10,896 nt of DNA from Deltaproteobacteria bacterium (lineage in GTDB: Bacteria > Myxococcota_A > UBA9160 > SZUA-336): assembly GCA_030624945.1 (NCBI GenBank), contig JAUXJB010000033.1, positions 1 to 10,896 of the forward strand, in the 5' to 3' direction. The position numbers and the translations under genes are program-made. The number at the start of each line of letters is the position of its first letter. Positions within the stretch are counted from its first letter, which is position 1. The notes under the pieces were generated by a model that made no database searches, was not told the DNA's origin, and saw nothing but the letters and a program-made list of their open reading frames with translations. Below are positions 1 through 6,409 of this stretch, in pieces.

Positions 1-471
1 GCGCCACGGCTCCCGGTACTTGGCCTGTCCGAGGCAGCCCATGACGCCGAGCGTCCTGCCGTGGAAGCTGTTCACGGTTGCGACGAAGCGCGCGCGCCCC
101 GTCTTGCGGTGCGCGAGTTTCAGCGCACCCTCGTTGGCCTCGGCCCCGCTGGAGATGAAGAATGCGCGGTGAATGGGGCTCGGGGTGATGGCGTCGAGTC
201 GCTCGGCGAGTTCGAGCTGCGGCACCGTATAGACGACGTTGGTGGTCTGCATCAGCGTTCCGGCCTGGTCCGAGATCGCATCTACCAGGGCCGGGTGACA
301 GTGCCCGATCGCGGTGACGCCCCAGCCCGCCGTGAGATCGATGAACTCCCTTCCGGAGACGTCCCACACCTTTGAACCCTGACCTCTTTCCAGCGCGAGC
401 GGCCAGCGCCGCACGCCGGGTGCAAAGGCCCTCTTTTCTCGCTCAACCAGCGCGTCGTAGTCCTGGACCAT
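1..471 (-). CDS. Class III PLP aminotransferase, N-terminal part (ArgD-like), cut by window edge
   Basis: This is the first 157 residues of a fold-type I, class III aminotransferase; the rest, including the Schiff-base lysine, lies beyond the left edge. Seen: an N-terminal region with a DLTAGWG stretch followed by GHCHPALVDA, then the SGAEANEGALKLA block (about residues 105-117), which in the family binds the PLP phosphate, and SFHGRTLGVMG (about 134-144). The SGAEANE plus FHGRT combination is typical of acetylornithine/succinyldiaminopimelate and related omega-aminotransferases (ArgD, GABA aminotransferase), so the exact substrate cannot be fixed from this part. The ATG start is well supported by an AAGGAGAGGA ribosome binding site ending 4 bases upstream. 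The HAD hydrolase lies 84 bp upstream on the same strand, so the two may be cotranscribed; no other arginine gene is visible. Confidence 0.88.
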   Translation of the reverse strand, partial: MVQDYDALVEREKRAFAPGVRRWPLALERGQGSKVWDVSGREFIDLTAGWGVTAIGHCHPALVDAISDQAGTLMQTTNVVYTVPQLELAERLDAITPSPIHRAFFISSGAEANEGALKLAHRKTGRARFVATVNSFHGRTLGVMGCLGQAKYREPWR

Positions 472-532
472 CGTTCCTCTCCTTGACGAAGTCGAGCACC
501 GCACCCCGAGCGGGCGACTCAAGATAGGCGAG

Positions 533-555
533 GTGGCCGTGCCACGCGAAGCGTG
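533..555. other. Two mutually exclusive short hairpins just after the HAD gene
   Basis: Immediately downstream of the HAD stop codon lie two perfect 5-bp stem-loops with 3-base loops: GTGGC/GCCAC (533-545) and CACGC/GCGTG (543-555). They share the CAC at 543-545, so only one can form at a time. No T-run follows on either strand, so this is not a convincing intrinsic terminator. It may be chance in GC-rich DNA. Confidence 0.25.
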
Positions 556-1320
556 TCAACAAGTCGCTTCGAGGATCTCCAGCAGCTCGGCCAGGTCGCG
601 GATGATCCAGGTGGGCCGCGCGCCGTGGTGCTTCTCCAGTGCGCGCTCCGGATCGGCGACGCGGCGCTGGATCCAGGCGGTTCGCATGCCGACGCGAGCG
701 GCGCCGTCGATGTCGCTCGAGAGGTCGTCCCCGACGTGGACAGCCTCCTCCGGGGGCACATCCAGGTCGGCCAGCAGGGCCTCGAAGATCTCGGGTCGGG
801 GCTTGCGGATCCCGACCCCCTCCGAGATGGTGACCGCGTCGAAATGGGGTCGCAGTCCGGCGTCCGTCAGCACCCGTTCCGCGGTGGGGGCGTGGCTGAA
901 GTTCGAGCAGACGCCGAGCACCGCCCGGCCGCGCAGACCCTCGAGCACCTCCGGGTGGTGGGGGAGGAAGCGCGTCTGTCCGTAGATCCCCGCCATGTGG
1001 GTCTGGGTCAGCTGCTCGGCGAGGTCCGGCGCGTCTATCTCGAGGCGTTGCACCAGCAGGCCGAAGCGTCGGATGGTCGGTAGCTCGAGACCGCGCTCGT
1101 AGGTCTCTGGCCGCAGCTCGGAGTCGACGGCGAGCAGCATCTGGCCGAAGCTCTCGAAGTCGATGTCGCTGTGCCGCGCGGCGACCTGGTGCAGCGCCTT
1201 TAGCGTGGAGCGAAACTTCCGTCCTCCCACCTCGACCAACGGCAGGTTCTCCATGGAGAGGTCGACCAAGGTGTCGAAGAGATCGAAGGATATCGCGCGC
1301 GTGCCCACGAGCCGGATCAT
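556..1320 (-). CDS. HAD-superfamily hydrolase
   Basis: Predicted 254-residue cytoplasmic hydrolase of the haloacid dehalogenase superfamily. Seen: motif I as ISFDLFDTL with nucleophile D13; a helical cap of roughly residues 25-115; motif II as VCSNFS with S139; motif III lysine K173 in RKPRPE; and motif IV VGDDLSSD with D198, D199 and D203, followed by the usual GAARVGM. Length fits a complete HAD protein. The residue two after the nucleophile is Phe rather than the Asp that serves as general acid/base in most HAD phosphatases; FDxF/FDxY forms occur in haloacid dehalogenase-like members, so the reaction is not assigned. The start is ambiguous: ATG at 1320 has no clear ribosome binding site, while a GTG at 1308 sits 7 bases after a TATGAT -10-like hexamer (1321-1316) and could be a leaderless start. 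Either start overlaps the divergent methyltransferase. The gene probably continues into the aminotransferase transcript. Confidence 0.85.
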   Translation of the reverse strand: MIRLVGTRAISFDLFDTLVDLSMENLPLVEVGGRKFRSTLKALHQVAARHSDIDFESFGQMLLAVDSELRPETYERGLELPTIRRFGLLVQRLEIDAPDLAEQLTQTHMAGIYGQTRFLPHHPEVLEGLRGRAVLGVCSNFSHAPTAERVLTDAGLRPHFDAVTISEGVGIRKPRPEIFEALLADLDVPPEEAVHVGDDLSSDIDGAARVGMRTAWIQRRVADPERALEKHHGARPTWIIRDLAELLEILEATC

Positions 1321-2140
1321 ACTGGGTGACAACCTGGCGGTGCTGCCGGGACTGCCGGCCGCCTGCGCAGACCTCATTTACATAGACCCGCCCTTCAATA
1401 CGGGCAAGCGGCAGCAGCGCGCCCGCATACGCGTCGAGAGCGATCCCACCGGCGAGCGCCAGGGCTTTGGAGGGCGTCGCTACCGCAGCCAGGCCGTCGA
1501 CTCCGCGGGCTTCGAGGACAGCTTCGACGACTACGGGCGCTTCCTCGCCCCTCGCCTGATGGAGGCGCAACGCCTGCTCAAGCCCACGGGCTCGTTCTTC
1601 CTGCACGTGGATTACCGCGAGGTCCACTACTGCAAGGTCCTGCTGGATCGCGTCTTCGGGCGCGAGTGTTTCCAGAACGAGATCATCTGGGCCTACGACT
1701 TCGGAGGGCGGTCGCGCAGGCGCTGGCCCGCGAAGCACGACAACCTCCTCTGGTACACCCGCCACCCCGAGCACTACACGTTCAACTACGATGCGATCGA
1801 TCGCATCCCATACATGGCCCCGGGCCTGGTGGGGCGCGAGAAGGCGGCCCGCGGCAAGACCCCCACCGACGTCTGGTGGAATACGATCGTTCCGACCAGT
1901 GGCCGCGAGAAGACGGGCTACACGACGCAGAAGCCCCTCGCGATCCTGGATCGGATCGTGCGCGTCCACTCGAACCCGGGCGATCTCCTGCTCGACTTCT
2001 TTGCGGGAAGCGGGACGCTCGGCGAAAGCGCCGCTCGCAACGGGCGGGATTTCGTCCTGATCGACTCGAATCCGGAGGCCGTCCGCATCATGCGCGAGCG
2101 GTTGGCCTTCGCCCGCCCCGATTTCTCCCGGATCGGTTGA
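1301..2140 (+). CDS. Orphan site-specific DNA methyltransferase (beta class, N6-adenine/N4-cytosine)
   Basis: Predicted 279-residue SAM-dependent DNA methyltransferase of the PF01555 (N6_N4_Mtase) type. Seen: the catalytic motif IV as YIDPPFNTG (DPPF at residues 29-32) near the N terminus and the SAM-binding motif I as DFFAGSGT (232-239) near the C terminus. That order (catalysis, target recognition, SAM binding) defines the beta class. The middle part carries FFLHVDYREVHY, NEIIWAYDFG, WPAKHD, TDVWWNTIVPT and TGYTTQKP. This pattern resembles a stand-alone methylase family I associate mainly with Actinobacteria; that resemblance is from memory. No restriction endonuclease is adjacent, so it is likely an orphan. 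The GTG at 1301 places the start just before IILGDN and minimises overlap with the divergent HAD gene; GTG 1271, preceded by GGAGAGG, and ATG 1253 are in-frame alternatives. The target site cannot be read from sequence. Confidence 0.88.
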   Translation: MPTSRIILGDNLAVLPGLPAACADLIYIDPPFNTGKRQQRARIRVESDPTGERQGFGGRRYRSQAVDSAGFEDSFDDYGRFLAPRLMEAQRLLKPTGSFFLHVDYREVHYCKVLLDRVFGRECFQNEIIWAYDFGGRSRRRWPAKHDNLLWYTRHPEHYTFNYDAIDRIPYMAPGLVGREKAARGKTPTDVWWNTIVPTSGREKTGYTTQKPLAILDRIVRVHSNPGDLLLDFFAGSGTLGESAARNGRDFVLIDSNPEAVRIMRERLAFARPDFSRIG

Positions 2141-2144
2141 GGGG

Positions 2145-2220
2145 CTAGTGTCCTGTTCCGGGAGTGCGCTCGCATTCCCGGCCGCGAGAATCGCGTTGGA
2201 GCTCCCGGAACGGGACACTA
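2145..2220. repeat. Nested palindromic repeat, copy A (76 bp)
   Basis: A near-perfect inverted repeat begins 5 bases after the methyltransferase stop. The 19-bp arms at 2146-2164 and 2202-2220 differ at one position (a G-T pair if folded as RNA). Inside are two smaller stem-loops: GGGAGTGCG/CGCATTCCC (2160-2179) and CGCGA-GAA-TCGCG (2183-2195). A related element lies at 4686-4735 in inverted relation: both share the arm TAGTGTCCTGTTCCG and the inner 11-mer CGCTCGCATTC (2167-2177 here; its complement at 4703-4713 there). Copy A carries about 25 extra internal bases, mostly the second hairpin. It is REP- or MITE-like; no transposase is seen. It could attenuate or terminate transcription between the methyltransferase and cofG, although no T-run follows. 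Confidence 0.85.
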
Positions 2221-2235
2221 AGGCAAGCCCGGTCG

Positions 2236-2244
2236 TGCTAGCAT
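2236..2244 (+). promoter_or_regulatory. Possible extended -10 promoter for cofG
   Basis: TG-C-TAGCAT resembles an extended -10 element (TGnTATAAT, 4 of 6 in the hexamer). Transcription would start around 2251-2252, only a few bases before the cofG ATG at 2255. That fits the absence of a recognisable Shine-Dalgarno sequence there and would make the mRNA nearly leaderless. No good -35 hexamer is visible; the -35 position falls in the right arm of the palindromic repeat. Confidence 0.3.
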
Positions 2245-2254
2245 CTGCGGCTGC

Positions 2255-3484
2255 ATGGAAGCGAGCCCCCCTCGATCGCCCGGCCGTGCGGAGCTTCTGG
2301 AGCGACTCCGCAAGGCCGTCGACGCCGAGCCCCTCGAACGGGCGGTAGCGGTCGCGACCATGGAGCTGCTCGAGCGCGAGCCGGGGCAGATACTCGAGCC
2401 CTTGCTCGAGGCTGCCCAGGAGCTCGGCCTGCGCGGCCACGGGCGTGAGATCACCGTCTCGCGGAACGTGTTCATCCCGCTCGTGAACCTCTGCCGGGAT
2501 CGCTGCGGGTACTGCGCCTTCGCCGTAGAGCCGAAGTCTCCCCAGGCCAAGACGCACTCGCTCGCAGAGGTGCGCGAGGTCTCTCGCAAGGCCCTGGCCG
2601 CCGGCTGTTTCGAGGCGCTCTTCTGTCTCGGCGACAAGCCCGAGATCGCGTACCGGGGCTACCGCGCCTGGCTGTACGAGCGGGATTACGCCTCTACGGC
2701 GGAGTACCTGGTCGACGCCTGCGAGGTCGCCTACGCGGAGGGACTCTTCCCGCATACGAACGCGGGAATCATGAGTGCGGAGGAGATGCAGGCGCTGCGA
2801 CCCTCCAACGCCAGCATGGGGCTGATGCTCGAGACCACCAGCCAACGACTGCGCGAGAGGGGCGAGGCGCACTACTACGCTCCCGACAAGGATCCCGAGA
2901 AGCGCCTGCGGATGACGCGGGAGGCGGGCCAGCTCAAGATTCCGTTCACGAGCGGGATCCTGATCGGGATCGGCGAGACACCGGCGGAGCGCGTGGACAC
3001 CCTGCTCGCCATCCGCGAGCTGCAGGCCGAGGGCGGTCACATCCAGGAGGTCATCGTCCAGAACTTCCACCCGAAACCGGGGACGCCGATGGCCGGGTTG
3101 GCGGCGCCGTCCGACGAGCTGATGGCGGGGACGGTCGCGCTCTCGCGTCTCTTGCTCGGTCCGTCGATGAACATCCAAGCGCCGCCGAATCTATCGCCCA
3201 CGTCCCTGCCCCTTCTGGTGCGCTCCGGTCTCAACGACTGGGGCGGCGTATCGCCCCTGACGATCGACTTCATCAATCCGGAAGCTCCCTGGCCCGAGCT
3301 GGCGGAGCTCGAGGAGCGCACCGAGGCCGCGGGCTACGTGCTTCGCGACCGGCATTGCGTCTATCCGGAGTTCATTCGCGAGCGTCCAGACTTCTTCGAA
3401 TCCGAGATGCTGCAGCGTCTGCGCGCGGCGACGGACGCGGCGGGCTACCCGCTCGCCGCAACGACCGGAGGTTCACAGGTATGA
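2255..3484 (+). CDS. cofG: 7,8-didemethyl-8-hydroxy-5-deazariboflavin (FO) synthase subunit 1, CofG
   Basis: A 409-residue radical SAM enzyme that, with CofH, makes FO, the deazaflavin chromophore of coenzyme F420. In the family CofG performs the second step, converting the CofH product to FO. Seen: the radical SAM cluster CX3CX2C (C80, C84, C87) in NLCRDRCGYCAF, followed by family-typical LFCLGDKPE, FPHTNAGIM, MLETTSQRL, FTSGILIGIGETP, QEVIVQNFHPKPGTPM and LNDWGGVSPLT. The roughly 60-residue helical lead-in before GHGREITVSRNVFIPL matches the arrangement in CofG and in the N-terminal half of fused FbiC. The ATG at 2255 lacks an obvious ribosome binding site; a later ATG at residue 36 would cut into the helical region. 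The stop overlaps the cofH start as ATGA, so the two are translationally coupled. No other F420 gene (cofC, cofD, cofE) is in the window. Confidence 0.95.
   Translation: MEASPPRSPGRAELLERLRKAVDAEPLERAVAVATMELLEREPGQILEPLLEAAQELGLRGHGREITVSRNVFIPLVNLCRDRCGYCAFAVEPKSPQAKTHSLAEVREVSRKALAAGCFEALFCLGDKPEIAYRGYRAWLYERDYASTAEYLVDACEVAYAEGLFPHTNAGIMSAEEMQALRPSNASMGLMLETTSQRLRERGEAHYYAPDKDPEKRLRMTREAGQLKIPFTSGILIGIGETPAERVDTLLAIRELQAEGGHIQEVIVQNFHPKPGTPMAGLAAPSDELMAGTVALSRLLLGPSMNIQAPPNLSPTSLPLLVRSGLNDWGGVSPLTIDFINPEAPWPELAELEERTEAAGYVLRDRHCVYPEFIRERPDFFESEMLQRLRAATDAAGYPLAATTGGSQV
3467..3471 (+). promoter_or_regulatory. Ribosome binding site of cofH
   Basis: GGAGG lies inside the 3' end of cofG, 9 bases before the cofH ATG at 3481. 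It fixes the cofH start there rather than at an upstream in-frame codon, and gives the 4-bp ATGA overlap with cofG. Confidence 0.75.
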
Positions 3485-4689
3485 GTCTCATCGATGCACT
3501 CCTCGCGGGAACGAGCCGGCCGGTGCGCGTGGCTCTGGAGAAGTCGCTCGAGGGGCGCGAGCTCGACCGCGACGATGCCGTGGTCCTGCTCGGCGCCGAA
3601 GGCCGAGATCTCCAGGTGCTCTGTGCGGTGGCGGACGGCGCGCGCTTCGAGGACGTGGGAGACGAGATCTCCTACGTCGTGTGTCGCAACATCAACTTCA
3701 CCAACATCTGCTACGTGGGCTGCAGCTTCTGCGGCTTCGCGCGCCACAAGCACGATGAGGATGCCTACGACCGCGGACTCGACGACATCCTCGAGCGGGC
3801 CAGCGAGGCCTGGGAGCTCGGCGCGTCCGAGGTGTGCATCCAGGGAGGGATTCACCCCAACAAGGACGGCATGTGGTACCGCGAGATCGTGCGCGCGATC
3901 AAGAGCGTCCTGCCGGAGATACACATCCACGCCTTCTCGCCCGAGGAGATCGACTTCGGCGTGAGGAAATCGGGCGGCATGTCGCTCCACGACTATCTCC
4001 GCATGCTCAAGGACGAGGGGCTGGGGTCGATCCCGGGAACCGCGGCCGAGATCCTCGACGATGAGATCCGCAAGATCGTGAGCCCCAAGAAGTTGATGAC
4101 GGAGCGCTGGGTCGAGATCGTGAGCGCGGCACACGAAGTCGGACTCCGCTCGAGCTCCACCCTCATGTACGGTCACATCGAGAGCCCGAGACATATCGCC
4201 GGCCATCTCGAGCTGCTGCGCGATCTGCAGAAGCGCACCGGGGGCTTCACGGAATTCGTGCCGCTGGGCTTCATCCACCACAAGACGAGGCTCTACCGGG
4301 AGCAGAGCAGCCGAGCGGGGGCCACCGCTCCGGAAGACCTGCGCTTGCTGGCGGTGAGTCGCCTGTTCCTGCGACCACACATCCGCAACATCCAGATCTC
4401 CTGGGTGAAGATGGGGCTCAAGCTCGGACAGATCGGTCTCATGTCCGGAGCGAACGACTTCGGGGGGACCCTCATGGAGGAATCGATCAGCAACGCGGCC
4501 GGCTCGGAGCACGGGGATCACGTCGAGGTCGAGACCATCGAGCGACTGATCCGGGAAATCGGGCGGACGCCCTACGAGCGGACGACCACGTATGGCCGAC
4601 GCCGACGGGCGCGCGCAGAGGCAGCCGAGGCTCGTCCCTCCGCACGGCCCGCGCCCCCGGCCGACATGGCGTTGCTCAGCGGGTACTAG
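3481..4689 (+). CDS. cofH: FO synthase subunit 2, CofH (5-amino-6-(D-ribitylamino)uracil--L-tyrosine 4-hydroxyphenyl transferase)
   Basis: A 402-residue radical SAM enzyme that in the family joins tyrosine-derived p-hydroxybenzyl to 5-amino-6-ribitylaminouracil, giving the substrate for CofG. Seen: CX3CX2C (C77, C81, C84) in NICYVGCSFCGFARHK; IQGGIHPNKDGMWYREI; HIHAFSPEEI; GLGSIPGTAAEIL; and IRKIVSPKKLM, all strongly CofH-like. It is distinguished from MqnC/MqnE by the tandem CofG partner. The start is set by GGAGG 9 bases upstream and the overlap with the cofG stop. The C-terminal 25-30 residues are a low-complexity Arg/Ala/Pro tail beyond the catalytic core. The TAG stop at 4687-4689 is the left end of palindromic repeat copy B. 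The gene is convergent with dnaA. Confidence 0.95.
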   Translation: MSLIDALLAGTSRPVRVALEKSLEGRELDRDDAVVLLGAEGRDLQVLCAVADGARFEDVGDEISYVVCRNINFTNICYVGCSFCGFARHKHDEDAYDRGLDDILERASEAWELGASEVCIQGGIHPNKDGMWYREIVRAIKSVLPEIHIHAFSPEEIDFGVRKSGGMSLHDYLRMLKDEGLGSIPGTAAEILDDEIRKIVSPKKLMTERWVEIVSAAHEVGLRSSSTLMYGHIESPRHIAGHLELLRDLQKRTGGFTEFVPLGFIHHKTRLYREQSSRAGATAPEDLRLLAVSRLFLRPHIRNIQISWVKMGLKLGQIGLMSGANDFGGTLMEESISNAAGSEHGDHVEVETIERLIREIGRTPYERTTTYGRRRRARAEAAEARPSARPAPPADMALLSGY

Positions 4690-4735
4690 TGTCCTGTTCC
4701 GAGAATGCGAGCGTACTGCCGGAACAGGAGACTAG
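4686..4735. repeat. Palindromic repeat, copy B (50 bp), between cofH and dnaA
   Basis: Inverted arms at 4686-4701 (CTAGTGTCCTGTTCCG) and 4720-4735 match at 15 of 16 positions when one is reverse-complemented. The inner segment contains GAATGCGAGCG (4703-4713), the exact reverse complement of 2167-2177 in copy A. A small TGCG-AG-CGTA hairpin corresponds to TGCG-CT-CGCA in copy A. Relative to A it lacks about 25 bp. Both ends are CTAG: the left TAG is the cofH stop and the right one, read on the minus strand, is the dnaA stop. The strong hairpin between convergent genes could act as a bidirectional barrier to transcription, but T-runs are absent. Confidence 0.85.
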
Positions 4736-6072
4736 CTCCGCGTGCGAGGATCCGAGCTGAAGCGGGCCGCCAGGGTCTCCAGCTCGTAGCGTAGCTGGGG
4801 CCGCTCGACGACCCGGCGCTCCACCACCTCGATGGCGTAGATCACGCTGGTGTGGTCGCGGTCGAACGCGCGGCCGATCTCCTTCAGCGAGGCGTTCGTG
4901 TATTTGCGGCACAGGTACATCGCGAGCTGCCGCGGCTGGACCACGCGGCGGCGTCGCGACCTGCTGGAGAGCTCCGCGTTCGTGACGCCGCAGCTCCTCG
5001 CGACGAGATCCATGATCTCGTCGAGCGTATGTGGTCGGCCCGCCACGTCGACGGCGGCGAGAGCTTCGGCGACGAGCTCGGGGGAGATCTTCTTCTGGAG
5101 CAGGGAGGCCCGGGCGACGACCTGGTTCAGGCCCGAGAGCAGGTCGCGGACACTCTCGACCGGGCGCCTCGCCAGCATTTCGAGGCACTCATCGGGCAGG
5201 CCGATGCCGCCGCCCGCGGCCTTCTCGCGGAGGATCGCTCTGCGCGTGTCGCGCTCGGGCGGTGTAATCCTGGCCACGAGCCCCGTCACCATCCGGGATG
5301 CGAGTTGGCTGTCAAGCTCTTCGATCTCTCGAGGCGGACGGTCGGCGGAGAGAACGACGGTCTTTCCGCGCGAGATCAGGTGGTCGATCGTGTGGAAGAG
5401 CTCGATCTGGGTTGCGCGCTTCCTGGAGAGAAACTGCACGTCCTCCAGGATCAGCACGTTTGCCTGACGTCGGTAGCGGTTGCGAATCTCCTGCATCCGG
5501 CCGCTTCGGATTGCGGAGGTCACCTCGCTCGTGAACTCCTCACTGGAGCGGTAGACGGCGCTATCGCTCAGCTCGCGCTGGATCGCCCGGCACAGGTGTG
5601 TCTTGCCCACGCCACTCTGGCCACTCAGAAAGAGGGGACTGCAACGACCTCCCTGCCGGCGGGCGATGGCACGCGCCGCCTCTACCGCGAGCGCGTTCCC
5701 CGAGTCGACCACGAAGTTCTCGAAGCTCGCAGGTGGTGGAAAGCCGGTGAGCGCAGGCGTACCGCCGATTGGCGAGCCGGTAGCGCGCGAAACGTCCCCA
5801 CTTACGTCGCGCGCCGCCGGCTCGCCTCCGCGGGTGGATCGACCCGGCTCGACGCGATACTCGATGCAGCGAAGGAAGTCTGCGGCTGCCTCGATTCTCG
5901 AACCGTACCTCGATCGAATCCAATCGCGGGTGAACCGATCCGGACAATGGATCACCAGCGTGTCGTTCTCTACGGTGCCCTCGAGCCTTCGAAACCAGGC
6001 ACCGTACGCGGACGGACCCACTGCTTCACGGATCGTCTCGCGGACGACCTCCCACCCCCCGGAATGTGGCAT
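4732..6072 (-). CDS. dnaA: Chromosomal replication initiator protein DnaA
   Basis: A 446-residue AAA+ initiator that in the family binds DnaA boxes at oriC and melts the origin. Seen: domain I (about 1-75, with SAYGAWFRRL and FTRDWIRSRYG); a short linker (about 75-112); Walker A GQSGVGKT (151-158); Walker B VLILED (206-211), with Glu in place of the usual first Asp; LSADRPP (241-247); the LASRM and PPERDTRRAIL segments (257-281); and the domain IV helix-turn-helix (about 378-415) with YLCRKYTNASLKEIGRAF and the signature DRDHTSV. ATG 6072 is chosen because domain I begins there and 446 residues is normal; an upstream GTG at 6204 would add a Gly/Arg-rich stretch unlike the family. The gene is convergent with cofH, not followed by dnaN, and its stop codon lies in repeat copy B. 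The region upstream may hold DnaA-binding sites. Confidence 0.96.
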   Translation of the reverse strand: MPHSGGWEVVRETIREAVGPSAYGAWFRRLEGTVENDTLVIHCPDRFTRDWIRSRYGSRIEAAADFLRCIEYRVEPGRSTRGGEPAARDVSGDVSRATGSPIGGTPALTGFPPPASFENFVVDSGNALAVEAARAIARRQGGRCSPLFLSGQSGVGKTHLCRAIQRELSDSAVYRSSEEFTSEVTSAIRSGRMQEIRNRYRRQANVLILEDVQFLSRKRATQIELFHTIDHLISRGKTVVLSADRPPREIEELDSQLASRMVTGLVARITPPERDTRRAILREKAAGGGIGLPDECLEMLARRPVESVRDLLSGLNQVVARASLLQKKISPELVAEALAAVDVAGRPHTLDEIMDLVARSCGVTNAELSSRSRRRRVVQPRQLAMYLCRKYTNASLKEIGRAFDRDHTSVIYAIEVVERRVVERPQLRYELETLAARFSSDPRTRS

Positions 6073-6409
6073 ATCGGCCGGCTTTCCCCCGTATGGACCA
6101 GATCTGACAGAGCTGGCCCGTGCGCACCAATCTCCCACGCGCGCGGCTCTGCGGCAAAGGCGATTCCCACCGCCCCCGCTTTCGCCCCGCGCGGCAGCGG
6201 TCACACTACACAGAGTTGTGTGCGGGTATTCCCCGACGGTGCGGGAAGGGTTTGAAATTGGCGGGTTCTGGCCGTGGCGCGCGACCGGACGGAATGCTCA
6301 TTCACATCATTGTGCACAGCCGTTCACACGGCGAATGGCCACATTCCTGTGTGGTGCGATCTGGCGAAATCTCCTCGTTTTAGTGGATCTCGAAGAAATT
6401 CGCCTGATT
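6073..6409. other. Intergenic region upstream of dnaA: candidate DnaA-box cluster / origin-like region
   Basis: This 337-bp region has no credible gene. Between 6202 and 6353 it holds about ten CACA or TGTG tetramers, where one or two would be expected by chance. They include TTGTGCACA (6310-6318) and TCATTCACA (6298-6306), each one base from the TTWTNCACA DnaA-box form. Two symmetric motifs stand out: ACACA-GAGT-TGTGT (6208-6221) and CCACA-TTCCTG-TGTGG (6339-6354). The adjoining 6361-6420 is about 43% G+C (26 of 60 bases), far below the surroundings, as an unwinding element would be. No perfect TTATCCACA is present, so this is an origin or dnaA autoregulation candidate only. The dnaA promoter itself was not resolved. 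Confidence 0.45.

Noticed and set aside
2145..2220. Copy A as an intrinsic terminator or an integron attC site
   Set aside because: No T-run follows on either strand, and the conserved attC core sequences are absent; no integrase is nearby.
443..3178. Very long minus-strand open frame (911 codons) across the HAD, methyltransferase and cofG region
   Set aside because: It runs antisense to two well-identified genes and out of frame with the HAD gene, is full of Arg/Gly/Ala/Pro repeats typical of shadow frames in GC-rich DNA, and shows no family motifs. Its last 30 codons look protein-like but lie in an 84-bp gap with no start.
3445..4521. Minus-strand open frame of 358 codons opposite cofH
   Set aside because: Antisense shadow of cofH, whose radical SAM motifs are unambiguous; His/Asp/Glu-rich composition without domains.
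6072..6204. Longer DnaA start at GTG 6204
   Set aside because: The extra 44 residues are Gly/Arg-rich with no family match, and DnaA domain I begins at the ATG at 6072.
4852..6255. Plus-strand open frame of 467 codons opposite dnaA
   Set aside because: Antisense shadow of dnaA; no recognisable domain.
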